A stretch of 64,000 bases of DNA from Paracoccus thiocyanatus (GCF_900156255.1 NZ_FTMK01000005.1:1-64000), one strand, 5' to 3'. Shown: positions 42,358 to 51,523, counted from the first letter of the stretch. Numbers and translations: made by a program. The notes: generated by a model not told the origin, from the sequence alone.

Positions 42358-42894
42358 ATGTCGATTAGCAAGTCATGGCTGGCGCGCGTTTCCGTGTGTG
42401 TGGCCGTCGCCTTTTCGCCTGTCGCAACCATTCCGGCCCTGGCCGACGGGAAGCACCAGGTCGCCTATGAAACCAGGACCGCCCGCACCAGCCAGGCCAC
42501 GGTCCGCATCGATCCCAACGATCTGCAATGCCTGGCCGAGGCGCTTTATTTCGAAGCCCGCGGCGAAGGCGTGCAAGGCCAGCGCGCCGTGGCCGAGGTG
42601 ATCCTGAACCGTGTCGACCATCCGCGCTTTCCCCGCACGGTCTGCGGCGTGGTGAACCAGCGCGGCCAGTTCACCTATAACAAGAATGCCCGCATCCGGG
42701 AAAAAGGCACCTTCGCGCGCGTGCAGAAGGTCGCGATGGCGGCGCTTGCCGGCGCGCCCCGCACGCTGACCAACGGTGCGACCTATTTCCACGCCCGCAG
42801 TGTCAGCCCGTCCTGGGCCCGGCGGTTCGAGCGCACGGCCCGGATCGGCGCCCACACCTTTTATCGTTCGGACCGCCGGCTGGCCTCGAACTAA
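42358..42894 (+). CDS. Cell wall hydrolase, SleB family, exported
   Basis: This 178-residue protein has a signal peptide (VSVCVAVAFSPVATIPALA) and a SleB-type hydrolase domain (about 60-170). The domain begins DLQCLAEALYFEARGEGVQGQRAVAEVILNRV, containing the family glutamate, and continues with FPRTVCGVVNQRGQFTY. The two cysteines (QCLAE, TVCGV) may pair in the periplasm. It probably cuts peptidoglycan during growth; spore germination does not apply to this organism. The ATG follows ACCAAC without a strong ribosome binding site. Confidence 0.85.
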   Translation: MSISKSWLARVSVCVAVAFSPVATIPALADGKHQVAYETRTARTSQATVRIDPNDLQCLAEALYFEARGEGVQGQRAVAEVILNRVDHPRFPRTVCGVVNQRGQFTYNKNARIREKGTFARVQKVAMAALAGAPRTLTNGATYFHARSVSPSWARRFERTARIGAHTFYRSDRRLASN

Positions 42895-42972
42895 GGGAGC
42901 GACGCAAATCTGCTGCCCGATCCGCGGCCCTGTCCCTTGCGGCGGGGCCGTTTTCCTGAAAACAGGGTCGCC

Positions 42973-43755
42973 ATGGACCAGCCTGACCGTATCCACCTGC
43001 GCGACTATATCCTTTCGGCCGAGATCGGCGCCTTCCAGACCGAGCGGGGCCAGCCGCAGCGGCTGCGCTTTGACATCGACGTTGAACTGGCCAGCCATGT
43101 CGTCGGCGTGAACGACGAGGTCGACCGCATCCTGTCCTATGACATCCTGACCGGCGCGGTGGCGGCGGGGCTGGCGGACCGCCGCTATGACCTGCTTGAA
43201 ACGCTGGCCGAAAAGATCGCGGCGCAGATCCTGGCGCATCCGCGCGCGGCGCAGGTCTCGGTCACGGTCGAAAAGCTGGACCGCATTCCCGGTGCGTTGG
43301 GCGTAACCCTGGTGCGCCGCCAGGCGCGGGTCGAGGCCGATCCGGTCCAGGCGGCTATCCGGGTGGTCTTTCACGGCCGCGACCTGGCGCTGCCGCAAGG
43401 TGCGGTGGCGCTGGTGCCCGATGCGCCGGGCTTGCCGCTGCCCCAGGGCGGCAATGCGCGAGAAATCGAATTGCTGGCGCTGGACCAGGCCGCCTGGGCC
43501 TTGGCCGGCCATCTGGGCCTGACCGTCGCCGACAGCCGCACCGAACTGGACTGGGCCGCCGCCGAAGGCCGCGCCGTGGTCTGGGCGCCGGCGCGCATGG
43601 TGCGCGACGTGGCGGGGCTTGCGGCGGAACCCCATGCCCTGACGCTGTGGCTGGCCGAGCGGCTGGGGGCCAGCCGCCTGGATTGGGCGCTGCCCGCGGG
43701 CGCGCCCCGGCCGACGGTGCCGGCGGGTTTCCGCATTCCGACCGGCAGCCTTTGA
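42973..43755 (+). CDS. folB: Dihydroneopterin aldolase with C-terminal extension
   Basis: This 260-residue protein has an N-terminal FolB domain (residues 1-120). It contains DRIHLRDYILSAEIGAFQTERGQPQ with catalytic Glu, SYDILTGAVAAG, and RYDLLETLAEKIA with the conserved Glu. FolB alone is about 120 residues; the extra 140 residues (from QAAIRVVFHGRDLALP) are of unknown fold and are known in other Rhodobacteraceae. It converts dihydroneopterin to the pterin precursor of folate. folP follows 43 bases downstream. Confidence 0.85.
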   Translation: MDQPDRIHLRDYILSAEIGAFQTERGQPQRLRFDIDVELASHVVGVNDEVDRILSYDILTGAVAAGLADRRYDLLETLAEKIAAQILAHPRAAQVSVTVEKLDRIPGALGVTLVRRQARVEADPVQAAIRVVFHGRDLALPQGAVALVPDAPGLPLPQGGNAREIELLALDQAAWALAGHLGLTVADSRTELDWAAAEGRAVVWAPARMVRDVAGLAAEPHALTLWLAERLGASRLDWALPAGAPRPTVPAGFRIPTGSL

Positions 43756-43798
43756 TCTTGATGCTTGAATCGCCCGCGCACCTGCGTAGAGACGAAGC

Positions 43799-44770
43799 AT
43801 GACCGATTACTTCCGGCCCATCCCCTGCGAGACCGGCCGCTGGCGACTGGCCGGCGGCTGGCTGCGGTTTTCGCAATTCGAACTGCTGCGCCGGGGCGCG
43901 GCGCCGCGGGTCGTGGACAGCGCCCCCGACGCGGTGCTGGCGGCGCTGACCCGGCCGCGCGCGGCCCTGCTGGGCCTGCCGCTTGACCGGCCGCGCATCA
44001 TGGGCATCGTCAATGCCACGCCCGACAGCTTCTCGGACGGCGGCAGCTATGACGCGGCGGCGCAGGCGCGGCTGCTGGCCGGGCAGGGTGCCGAGATCCT
44101 GGATATCGGCGGCGAATCGACCCGCCCCGGTGCGGACGAGGTGCCGGTCCACCAGGAAATCGCCCGCCTGGCCCCGGCCATCGCCGCCGGCCGCGCCTTG
44201 GCGGCGGTGTCCGTCGACACCCGCAAGGCCGCGGTGGCGCAGGCCGCGATCGCCGCCGGGGCGGGGCTGGTCAACGATGTCTCGGGCTTCGATTTCGATC
44301 CGGCCATGGCCGGGACCGTGGCCGCGGCGGGTGTGCCGGTCTGCCTGATGCACGCCCAGGGCATTCCGGCCACCATGCAGGACAATCCGACCTATGGCGA
44401 CGTGCTGCTGGACGTCTATGACGCCCTGGCCGCCCGCATCGCGCGGGCCGAGGCGGCGGGCATCCACCGCGACAGGATCGTGATCGACCCCGGCATTGGT
44501 TTTGGCAAGACGCAGGCGCATAATCTGGCAATCCTGCGCCGCATCTCGGTCTATCACGGGCTGGGCTGTGCCGTGCTGCTGGGGGTGTCGCGCAAGCGCT
44601 TCGTCGGCAGCATCGGCGGGGCCGAACGGCCGGCGGACCGGGTGGCGGGGACGCTGGCGCTGACCCTGGCCGGGGTGGCGCAGGGCATACAGATCCACCG
44701 CGTCCATGACGTGGCGCAGACACGGCAGGGCCTTGCCCTCTGGCAGGCCGTGACCACAGAAACAAGTTGA
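43799..44770 (+). CDS. folP: Dihydropteroate synthase
   Basis: This 323-residue enzyme joins p-aminobenzoate to the pterin in folate synthesis and is the target of sulphonamides. The TIM barrel has [56 protein letters not shown] and [13 protein letters not shown]. The C-terminal [11 protein letters not shown] is intact. An N-terminal extension of about 65 residues precedes the barrel and is usual in this group. The 3' end lies ten bases before glmM, consistent with a folB-folP-glmM operon. Confidence 0.95.
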   Translation: MTDYFRPIPCETGRWRLAGGWLRFSQFELLRRGAAPRVVDSAPDAVLAALTRPRAALLGLPLDRPRIMGIVNATPDSFSDGGSYDAAAQARLLAGQGAEILDIGGESTRPGADEVPVHQEIARLAPAIAAGRALAAVSVDTRKAAVAQAAIAAGAGLVNDVSGFDFDPAMAGTVAAAGVPVCLMHAQGIPATMQDNPTYGDVLLDVYDALAARIARAEAAGIHRDRIVIDPGIGFGKTQAHNLAILRRISVYHGLGCAVLLGVSRKRFVGSIGGAERPADRVAGTLALTLAGVAQGIQIHRVHDVAQTRQGLALWQAVTTETS

Positions 44771-44780
44771 GCGGGGCAGG

Positions 44781-46124
44781 ATGAGCAGGAAACTTTTCGG
44801 CACCGACGGCGTCCGGGGCCGCGCCAATACCCATCCGATGACGGCCGAGATGGCGCTGCGGCTTGGCGCCGCCGCCGGCCGCTATTTTCGCCGCGGGGGC
44901 GAGGATCACCACCGCGTCGTCATCGGCAAGGACACGCGGCTGTCGGGCTATATGCTGGAAAACGCGCTGACCGCCGGGCTGACCTCGACCGGCATGAACG
45001 TGCTGCTGCTTGGCCCGGTGCCGACGCCGGCGGTGGGCTTTCTGACCCGCTCGATGCGGGCGGATGTGGGCATCATGATCTCGGCCAGCCACAACCCGGC
45101 CGATGACAACGGCATCAAGTTCTTCGGTCCCGACGGGTTCAAGCTGTCCGACGAGGCCGAGGCCGAGATCGAAAGCATCGTCGCGGGCGAAATCGCCCCG
45201 GCGCAGCCGCAGAATATCGGCCGCGCCAAGCGCATCGACGACGGGCGCGGGCGCTATGTCGAATATGCCAAGACCACCTTCCCCTCGCGCCGCCGGCTGG
45301 ACGGGCTGAAGGTGGTGGTGGATTGCGCCAATGGCGCCGCCTATCGCGCCGCGCCGGACGTGCTGTGGGAACTGGGGGCCGAGGTGATCCCGCTGGGGGT
45401 TTCCCCGAACGGCCACAACATCAATGACGGCCTTGGCTCGACCCATCCCGAAGCCTGCGCGCGCGCGGTGCTGGAGCATGGCGCCGACATGGGCATCAGC
45501 CTGGACGGCGATGCCGACCGGGTGATGATCGTCGATGAAAGGGGCCAGGTGGCCGATGGCGACCAGATCATGGCGCTGCTGGCCGACCGCTGGGCGGCCG
45601 AGGGCCGGCTGCGCGGCGGCGCGCTGGTGGCCACGGTGATGTCGAACCTGGGCCTCGAACGCTTCCTGCAAAGCCGCGGGCTGCGGCTCGAGCGCACTGC
45701 GGTCGGCGACCGCTACGTGGTCGAGCGCATGCGCGGCGCAGGCTTCAACCTTGGGGGCGAGCAGTCGGGCCATATCGTGATGACCGACTACGCCACCACC
45801 GGCGACGGCCTGATCGCCAGCCTGCAATTCCTGGCGGCGCTGTCGGATAGCGGCCGGCCGGCCTCGGACCTGGTGGCGCAGTTCGAGCCGGTGCCGCAAT
45901 TGCTCAAGAACGTGCGCTATGCCCAGGGCGCCGATCCGCTGGCGCAAGACAGCGTCCAGGCCGAGATCGCGCGGGCCCAGGCGCGGCTGAACGGCTGCGG
46001 CCGGGTGCTGATCCGCAAGTCCGGCACCGAGCCCTTGATCCGCGTCATGGCCGAGGCCGAGGACGAGACCGTCCTGCGCGAGGTGGTCGAGAACATCGTC
46101 GCGGCGGTGGAGAAGGCGGCCTGA
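44781..46124 (+). CDS. glmM: Phosphoglucosamine mutase
   Basis: This 447-residue enzyme converts glucosamine-6-phosphate to glucosamine-1-phosphate for UDP-GlcNAc, hence for peptidoglycan and lipopolysaccharide. The active serine is in [18 protein letters not shown]. The metal loop is [13 protein letters not shown], the sugar-binding loop is [10 protein letters not shown], and the phosphate loop is [14 protein letters not shown]-terminal [14 protein letters not shown] is canonical. GGGGCAGG lies before the ATG. The folP-glmM linkage is common in proteobacteria. Confidence 0.97.
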   Translation: MSRKLFGTDGVRGRANTHPMTAEMALRLGAAAGRYFRRGGEDHHRVVIGKDTRLSGYMLENALTAGLTSTGMNVLLLGPVPTPAVGFLTRSMRADVGIMISASHNPADDNGIKFFGPDGFKLSDEAEAEIESIVAGEIAPAQPQNIGRAKRIDDGRGRYVEYAKTTFPSRRRLDGLKVVVDCANGAAYRAAPDVLWELGAEVIPLGVSPNGHNINDGLGSTHPEACARAVLEHGADMGISLDGDADRVMIVDERGQVADGDQIMALLADRWAAEGRLRGGALVATVMSNLGLERFLQSRGLRLERTAVGDRYVVERMRGAGFNLGGEQSGHIVMTDYATTGDGLIASLQFLAALSDSGRPASDLVAQFEPVPQLLKNVRYAQGADPLAQDSVQAEIARAQARLNGCGRVLIRKSGTEPLIRVMAEAEDETVLREVVENIVAAVEKAA

Positions 46125-46157
46125 CCCATCCGGCCGCAGCGCCGGCGGCGCGCTTGG

Positions 46158-46241
46158 CATGAGTATTTGGGAAACGGTGAAACGGGCGCGGGCGTGCCAT
46201 GGGGCGCGGCCCGGCGTTTCACCGTTTTACAAATACTCATG
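46158..46241. repeat. Long inverted repeat of the TATTT-block family (copies E and E')
   Basis: The arms are 46158-46184 and 46215-46241, each 27 bases, and 25 of the 27 positions pair. They begin CATGAGTATTTG and end ACGGTGAAACG. The 30-base spacer is GC-rich. The block lies between the converging glmM and FAD monooxygenase genes, where it could act as a transcription barrier in both directions. A further related copy lies at about 46264-46290. Confidence 0.75.
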
Positions 46242-46300
46242 CGGCGGCGACGCTGGCGGGGTCGCATGGCTATTTGGGGAACAAAGAAGTTCGGGGTCCG

Positions 46301-47422
46301 CTAGACAGCCGTCGGGTCGTAGTCGTAGAGCCAGGCGAAACGCTCGACCAGCCGGGCGGGGGCGAGGCGCGAGATGGCGCGCAGCCCGGCATGGGCGACC
46401 GCGCGGGTCGGGCCGCGCAGATGGTAGTTGCGGGCATTGGCATTCGCCGCCTGGACGATGCGCCGGCAGCGCGGCTGGCGCAGGGCCTGGAACCGCGCCA
46501 GCGCCGCCTGCTGGTCCGGGCCGGCGTTCAGGCAGGCGGCCAGCACCCAGGCATCCTCGATCGCCATGACCGCGCCTTGGGCCAGGAAGGGCAGGGTCGG
46601 ATGGGCCGCGTCGCCGATCAGCGCCCGGCGGCCGTCTTGCCAATGCGCGGCGACCGGGTGGCGGTGCAGGCCCCAGATGCCGACTTGCTCCACCCGCTCC
46701 AGCCAGCCCGGCACCGGGCCGCCGAAACGGGCGAAGGCGGTGCGCAGAGCGGCCGGGTCGCCGGGGATCGACCAGCCTTCCTCGTGCCATTCAGGGCGTT
46801 CGACCACGGCCACGATATTGCGCTGGCCAAAGCCCAGCGGATAGCTGACCAGATGCTGGCCGGGGCCCATGAAGACCTGGACGACCGGCTCGGGATCGGG
46901 CTCGGCCGGGACCAGCGCCCGCCAGGCGGTCTGGCCGGTGAAGAAGGGCGTCTCGGCGCCGTTCAGAACCGGGCGCAGGCGGCTTTTGACCCCGTCCGCC
47001 CCGATCAGCAGCGGGACGTCGGGCAGGTCGCGGACCTCGTGGCCCAGTTCGATGCGGGCGCCAGCATCGCGCGCCGCCTGTTCCAGCAGGGCGACCAGCC
47101 GGGCGCGATGCACAAGGCGAAAGGTGTCCTGCGGCCGATGCCGCGCCATGTCCAGCCGCGCCACCGGGCGGCCGGCCGAATCGCGCAGTTCGACCCGTTC
47201 CGAGGGAACCGAGATCGCCAGGAACCGCGATTCGAGTCCCAATGCCGCCAGCACCCGCAGGGCGTTGGGGGAAATCTGCAAGCCCGCGCCGACCTCGCGC
47301 AGCGCCCCGGCGCGTTCCAGCACCGTGACCTGCGCCCCGTGCCTGGCCAGCGCGCAGGCGGCGGTAAGGCCGGCCACGCCGGCGCCGATGATGGTGACGG
47401 GATGCTGCTTGAGGCCCGGCAT
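46301..47422 (-). CDS. FAD-dependent aromatic-ring monooxygenase (salicylate hydroxylase-like)
   Basis: This 373-residue class A flavoprotein monooxygenase would hydroxylate an aromatic compound using NAD(P)H and O2. Signatures are the FAD-binding fold VTIIGAGVAGLTAACALARHGA, the middle GADGVKSRLR motif and the C-terminal LIGDAAHPTLPFLAQGAVMAIEDAW. The protein resembles salicylate and 3-hydroxybenzoate hydroxylases, but the substrate cannot be read from the sequence. There is no ring-cleavage gene in the neighbourhood. dksA lies 45 bases upstream on the same strand, separated by GC-rich DNA. Confidence 0.85.
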   Translation of the reverse strand: MPGLKQHPVTIIGAGVAGLTAACALARHGAQVTVLERAGALREVGAGLQISPNALRVLAALGLESRFLAISVPSERVELRDSAGRPVARLDMARHRPQDTFRLVHRARLVALLEQAARDAGARIELGHEVRDLPDVPLLIGADGVKSRLRPVLNGAETPFFTGQTAWRALVPAEPDPEPVVQVFMGPGQHLVSYPLGFGQRNIVAVVERPEWHEEGWSIPGDPAALRTAFARFGGPVPGWLERVEQVGIWGLHRHPVAAHWQDGRRALIGDAAHPTLPFLAQGAVMAIEDAWVLAACLNAGPDQQAALARFQALRQPRCRRIVQAANANARNYHLRGPTRAVAHAGLRAISRLAPARLVERFAWLYDYDPTAV

Positions 47423-47467
47423 GCGTCCTATCCGCCCAGGAAGCGGCCCCCGCAGGGGGGCCGGCGG

Positions 47468-47890
47468 TCAGTCGTCGCGATGCACGCGTTCGCGCCGTTC
47501 ATGGCGTTCCTGCGCTTCCAGCGTCATGATGGCGATCGGGCGCGCGTCCAGCCGTTTCAGGCTGATCGGTTCTCCGGTCATCTCGCAATAGCCGTATTCG
47601 CCGGTCTCGATCCGCCGCAGGGCCGCGTCGATCTTGCTGACCAGCTTGCGCTGGCGGTCGCGGGTGCGCAGTTCCAGCGAGCGGTCCGTCTCCTCGGAGG
47701 CGCGGTCGGCCAGGTCGGGGACGTTGCGGGCGCTGTCCTGCAAGCCTTCCAGCGTTTCGGCGGATTGATCCAGAAGTTCCTGCTTCCATGCGATCAGCTT
47801 GCGGCGGAAATATTCGAGCTGACGCTCATTCATGAAAGGTTCGTCTTCGGCGGGGCGATAATCTTCGGGCAGAAAGGTCTGGGCTTTCAT
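47468..47890 (-). CDS. dksA: RNA polymerase-binding factor DksA, zinc-site variant
   Basis: This 140-residue DksA works with ppGpp in the RNA polymerase secondary channel. The coiled-coil region (FRRKLIAWKQELLDQSAETL, then VPDLADRASEETDRSLELR) keeps the tip acidic residues DLADRASEE. The zinc finger is changed: GEYGYCEMTGEPISLKRLDARPIAIMTLEA has Cys at the first position but Thr, Thr and Ala at the other three. Zinc-less DksA variants of this kind are known from alphaproteobacteria. The start ATG at 47890 follows GGAGGAACG (read on the minus strand), a good ribosome binding site. Confidence 0.92.
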   Translation of the reverse strand: MKAQTFLPEDYRPAEDEPFMNERQLEYFRRKLIAWKQELLDQSAETLEGLQDSARNVPDLADRASEETDRSLELRTRDRQRKLVSKIDAALRRIETGEYGYCEMTGEPISLKRLDARPIAIMTLEAQERHERRERVHRDD

Positions 47891-48051
47891 CGTTCCTCCG
47901 GGAGCCGGGCGACTGGATGCCCGATCCTTGCGGCCCCCATAAAGTATGGCAGCGGAATTGTCACTAGCCCTTTCCGACAAGTCGCGCCGTCGGCTTGCGA
48001 AGCCGGCAGGCGCTGGCTAGGGTCGCGCAGAATGCGAAAAAGGACAGGCGG

Positions 48052-48891
48052 ATGCAGTTTTCCTCGACCCAGACTTATGTTGCGGCGCCCGACCTGGCCA
48101 TGGCCGTGAATGCGGCGATCACGCTGGAACGCCCGCTGCTGGTCAAGGGCGAGCCGGGGACCGGCAAGACCGAACTGGCGCGGCAGGTGGCGGCCAGCCT
48201 GGACCTGCCCATCGTCGAATGGAACGTGAAATCGACCACCCGCGCGCAGCAGGGGCTTTACGAATACGACGCCGTGTCGCGGCTGCGCGACAGCCAGCTT
48301 GGCGAGGCGCGGGTTCACGACATCGCCAATTACATCCGCAAGGGCAAGCTGTGGCAGGCCTTCGACGCACCGGGCAAGGTGGTGCTGCTGATCGACGAGA
48401 TCGACAAGGCCGATATCGAGTTCCCGAACGACCTGCTACAGGAACTCGACCGCATGGAGTTCCATGTCTACGAGACCGGCGAACTGGTGCGGGCGCGGCA
48501 TCGGCCGGTGGTCATCATCACCTCGAACAACGAAAAGGAACTGCCGGACGCTTTCCTGCGCCGCTGCTTTTTCCACTATATCCGCTTTCCCGATGCCGAG
48601 ACGCTGAAGCGCATCGTCGAGGTGCATTATCCCGGCCTGAAACCGCGGCTGCTGGACGAGGCGCTGAGCCAGTTCCTGGAACTGCGCGAGGTGCAGGGGC
48701 TGAAGAAGAAACCCTCGACCAGCGAGCTTCTGGACTGGCTCAAGCTGATCCTGGCCGAGGACCTGGCGCCCGAGGATCTGAAGCGCCCCGCCGGCGAGAT
48801 GCTGCCCAAGCTGCATGGCGCGCTGCTGAAGAACGAGCAGGACGTGGCGCTGTTCGAGCGGCTGGCCTTCATGGCGCGGCGTCAACGCTAA
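48052..48891 (+). CDS. MoxR-family AAA+ ATPase
   Basis: This 279-residue AAA+ ATPase has Walker A KGEPGTGKTELA, Walker B VVLLIDEIDKAD, sensor 1 VVIITSNNEKELPDAFLRRCFF with arginine finger, and C-terminal lid helices. MoxR proteins act as chaperones that activate or mature partner proteins, usually with a VWA-domain partner encoded nearby. Here the next gene is an acetyltransferase, and no VWA gene is seen in the window, so the partner is unknown. The start ATG at 48052 follows AGGCGG. An earlier ATG at 47995 is less likely. Confidence 0.87.
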   Translation: MQFSSTQTYVAAPDLAMAVNAAITLERPLLVKGEPGTGKTELARQVAASLDLPIVEWNVKSTTRAQQGLYEYDAVSRLRDSQLGEARVHDIANYIRKGKLWQAFDAPGKVVLLIDEIDKADIEFPNDLLQELDRMEFHVYETGELVRARHRPVVIITSNNEKELPDAFLRRCFFHYIRFPDAETLKRIVEVHYPGLKPRLLDEALSQFLELREVQGLKKKPSTSELLDWLKLILAEDLAPEDLKRPAGEMLPKLHGALLKNEQDVALFERLAFMARRQR

Positions 48892-48902
48892 GGGTGGCCG
48901 CG

Positions 48903-49343
48903 ATGATCCGCGCCCTGGGACCCGAAGACCGCGAAGACTGGCAGCGGCTCTACCGGGACTATCAGGCGTTCTATGGCTTCAAAGACCGGCCGGCGGCGTT
49001 TTACGACCGCGCCTTTGCCCGGTTGATGGCGGATGATCCGCGCGATTTTCACGGGCTGGTGGCCGAGGCGGACGGGCGGCTGCTGGGCCTGGCGCATTAC
49101 GTCTTTCACCCGAACCTGTGGCGCGACGAAGGCGTCTGCTATCTACAGGACCTGTTCACCGCCCCCCAGGCCCGCGGCCGCGGCATTGCCCGGTCGCTGA
49201 TCGAGGGCGTCTATGCCCAGGCCGACCGGGCCGGCATCCCCGCCGTCTATTGGCTGACGGCCGAGGACAATTACGCGGGGCGGATGCTTTACGACCGGGT
49301 GGCGATGAAGTCGGGGCTTATTCGGTATCAGCGGCGGGGGTAG
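48903..49343 (+). CDS. GNAT-family N-acetyltransferase
   Basis: This 146-residue acetyltransferase has the acetyl-CoA loop QARGRGIARSLIEGVYAQA and the preceding strand VCYLQDLFTAPQA. The C-terminal strand VYWLTAEDNYAGRMLYDRV is typical of small-molecule or amine acetyltransferases. The substrate is unknown. It begins 11 bases after the MoxR stop, so the two may be one transcript. Downstream lies a lower-GC region of about 1.4 kb with different composition, so this gene is at the edge of an acquired segment. Confidence 0.82.
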   Translation: MIRALGPEDREDWQRLYRDYQAFYGFKDRPAAFYDRAFARLMADDPRDFHGLVAEADGRLLGLAHYVFHPNLWRDEGVCYLQDLFTAPQARGRGIARSLIEGVYAQADRAGIPAVYWLTAEDNYAGRMLYDRVAMKSGLIRYQRRG

Positions 49344-49486
49344 GAGGCGGGCCTTTTCCGTCACATGCAGATGCGCGGTGGACCTTACTGAAGACCCTAG
49401 TTCATTTCTCCACCTGACCGTACATCTCCATCTCCTGTGCCAATCGGCTCGCAGGGAAGCAAGTTCCCTGTTTTTGCATAAAAGGG

Positions 49487-50644
49487 TTAATTCGCCCTCG
49501 CCGCGATCAGACTTAGATCCAGAAACCAAGCCCTGTAACGGTCCAGAATACAGTCGACATCACTGCCGCAACGGTCTCGCTGGCTGATCCAACTGTGCTG
49601 CTTCTGCGCCAGTGCGCTGCGCTCTTCACCGCTGCTCACATTACGAAGAATTGAGTAGATCGAGCCCAAAGCCCTGTCCTCCAGCCACAGCTCGAAGCTG
49701 CCGCAGATCGCCCGTTCGGTGATAGTCGCTGCATTGGCGCAATCGTAGCCTGGCCCGGCAATGCCGACTGACATACCCTCCTCGTGAAGGTCCGTCGCAG
49801 CGCCAGTGCACCAGTCTTTCAGCGCCATGCTTGCTTTTATCGAATTGACCCGGCTACTCATCTCCGGAACCAAACTAGCAAAGAGCTCGCCACCGAAAAG
49901 CTCGTGTCCAAGTCGGAGCCTCTGGCCGCCCTGCTCCTGCAGGAACGCGGCGTCGAGACCGAGGAGCGGGGCGCAGTCGCCGCTCAGACCAATATAGGTA
50001 GCCGATTGCCAAGCGAGACGACGCGGCGTCGGCCTCTCCTCCGGCATTCTAATCTGACCGCCCTCGGTAACAGCTGTATCGATGTCGAGTCGTTGAGCAA
50101 TCTCCGGCGTTATAGGCAGGACGTCATTCGGTCCGGCTGTCGTAAAATAACGAATGGCCTCCCGCGAAAGGCCCACATGCGTGAGGAAGGAGCCGATGTC
50201 GGCGTTGGCGACACCGGACTCCGATGCCAGCGATGTCCCATCTTCCGACGCCTGGTTGCGGTAGGCCGCGTGCACACCGATTGTCGAGGTGCTGTCCATC
50301 ATTCGGCTGCCGCCACTGACCCAGATCACGGCGCAAATCGAGTGGCATTCGCCCCCCGGCGCTACGATCGTAGTAAAGCCGCGTTGCCCAATTTCCGCTG
50401 CGATTGACAATCCCTCCTCCACCAAGCCTCCTGGCGACTGGAGAAAGACGATAGCCTTCTCGGTTCGTTGCGAAAGATCATAGAACCGGTCGGCGTCTCC
50501 GCTTTCGATTGGTCCGGTGATGTCGATGATGGACGGTGTTGTCGCATCCCCCTGTGTAATCTGGATGTCGGCCGCTGATGCAGAGGAATGTCCAACAAGG
50601 GCGAAGGCAGCAACGGAAAAGAAAGAGGCGTTCAAAATTTTCAT
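49487..50644 (-). CDS. Exported protein with ClpP-like fold and C-terminal LprI-like domain, probably acquired
   Basis: This 385-residue protein has a signal peptide (ILNASFFSVAAFALVGHSSA, cut near SASA). Residues 25-190 look like the ClpP/SDH serine protease fold: FLQSPGGLVEEGLSIAAEIG, then GGECHSICAVIWVSGG, and STIGVHAAYR, with Ser and His candidates in the usual order. Residues about 300-385 match the LprI/lysozyme inhibitor type: GYDCANAATITERAICGSFELWL, with six cysteines. The base composition is lower in GC than in neighbours, pointing to transfer. The combination could be a periplasmic protease with its own inhibitor-like or binding domain. Start M50644 is chosen for the signal peptide. 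Confidence 0.65.
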   Translation of the reverse strand: MKILNASFFSVAAFALVGHSSASAADIQITQGDATTPSIIDITGPIESGDADRFYDLSQRTEKAIVFLQSPGGLVEEGLSIAAEIGQRGFTTIVAPGGECHSICAVIWVSGGSRMMDSTSTIGVHAAYRNQASEDGTSLASESGVANADIGSFLTHVGLSREAIRYFTTAGPNDVLPITPEIAQRLDIDTAVTEGGQIRMPEERPTPRRLAWQSATYIGLSGDCAPLLGLDAAFLQEQGGQRLRLGHELFGGELFASLVPEMSSRVNSIKASMALKDWCTGAATDLHEEGMSVGIAGPGYDCANAATITERAICGSFELWLEDRALGSIYSILRNVSSGEERSALAQKQHSWISQRDRCGSDVDCILDRYRAWFLDLSLIAARAN

Positions 50645-50816
50645 TCTGGGTTCCGGAGAATAGGGCAGCCGCGTAGCGGCACCAATACAGCCTTTTCCGA
50701 TCGCCGGGCACCGGTCAACGGCTCCTTCTAAAAAAATCGACTCGAACTTCGGCTGTTTAAGTGTCCGTCGAGAACGGCAGCGATGTCCCGTATAGCAGAA
50801 TCTGGTGTTCCTCAAC

Positions 50817-50840
50817 AAAAAGCCCACCTCGCGGCGGGCT
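50817..50840 (-). terminator. Terminator after the lytic transglycosylase gene
   Basis: On the minus strand AGCCCGCC, loop GCGA, GGTGGGCT forms an eight-pair stem with one GT wobble, followed by T5 and a G (50821-50817). It lies 27 bases after the stop at 50867. Confidence 0.8.
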
Positions 50841-50866
50841 GTTGTTTATCTCACAACGACCGGAGC

Positions 50867-51361
50867 CTAGCGCAGGCCGGTTTCTTCCAGCAGCCCCTTG
50901 CGCTTGGCTTCGTAGTAATAGCCGCGGGAATACCACTTCACCGCGCCGTCGTAATTGCCGTCGGCAACCATATAGGCGCCGCGCAGATACTTGACGCCGT
51001 ATTTCAGGTTCGTCTCGGCATCCAGCAGCCCCGCCGACGTGCCCTGATAGCCCATGCCGCGCGCGGTGGCGGGCAGGATCTGCATCAGCCCGTAATAGGG
51101 GCCGTTGCGCGCGCCGGGCCGGTGGGTCGATTCGCGGATGATGACGCGATGCACCAGATCGGCCGGCACATCGTATGCGGCGGCGTATTTGTTGATCAGC
51201 CGGCGCAGTTCAGGCGTCTCGTTCGGGTGCAGCCTGGCGGTCTGGGCCGCCGAGGCGCGCGGTTCGACCAGATAGCGGCGGTCGGGATCGACCCGGTTGT
51301 CGCCGCAGGCGCCGACGGCCAGCACGCCGCCCAGCACCAGTGCTCCGATCATGGATTTCAT
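50867..51361 (-). CDS. Lytic transglycosylase lipoprotein (SLT domain)
   Basis: This 164-residue protein has a lipoprotein signal (MIGALVLGGVLAVGAC), with cysteine 20 as the attachment site. The SLT domain includes the catalytic glutamate in HRVIIRESTHRPGARN and the motif YYGLMQILPATARGMGYQG. NLKYGVKYLRGAYMVADGNYDGAVKWYSRGYYYEAKR is typical of the family. It cuts the glycan strand of peptidoglycan without hydrolysis. The start ATG at 51361 is preferred over 51397 because of the signal peptide. It forms its own unit. Confidence 0.9.
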   Translation of the reverse strand: MKSMIGALVLGGVLAVGACGDNRVDPDRRYLVEPRASAAQTARLHPNETPELRRLINKYAAAYDVPADLVHRVIIRESTHRPGARNGPYYGLMQILPATARGMGYQGTSAGLLDAETNLKYGVKYLRGAYMVADGNYDGAVKWYSRGYYYEAKRKGLLEETGLR

Positions 51362-51447
51362 GACTGCCCCTCGGCTTGGTGATTTGGGTCTTTTCATTGA
51401 CCAAGGGCTTAGCCCCAGCCGCCAGAGTCGGGGAAATCAAAAGACAG

Positions 51448-51472
51448 GACCGCCCGGTTCAGGGGCGGTCCA
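51448..51472 (-). terminator. Probable terminator of the lpdA transcript
   Basis: GGACCGCCC (51448-51456) and GGGCGGTCC (51464-51472) form a perfect nine-pair stem with a seven-base loop. On the minus strand the following bases are TGTCTTTTG, a weak T run. A second stem lies between it and the lpdA stop (51482-51506, AACCCGCCGC/GCGGCGGCGGTT). Confidence 0.6.
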
Positions 51473-51523
51473 TCGGCGGAAACCCGCCGCGATGCGGCGG
51501 CGGTTTCGGTGCCGATCCGCCGA

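Noticed and set aside
50715-50735. tRNA or tmRNA remnant (GTTCGAGTC-like word on the minus strand near the acquired gene)
   Set aside because: The flanking bases cannot form a T stem, and no other tRNA arm is present, so it is not evidence for an integration site.
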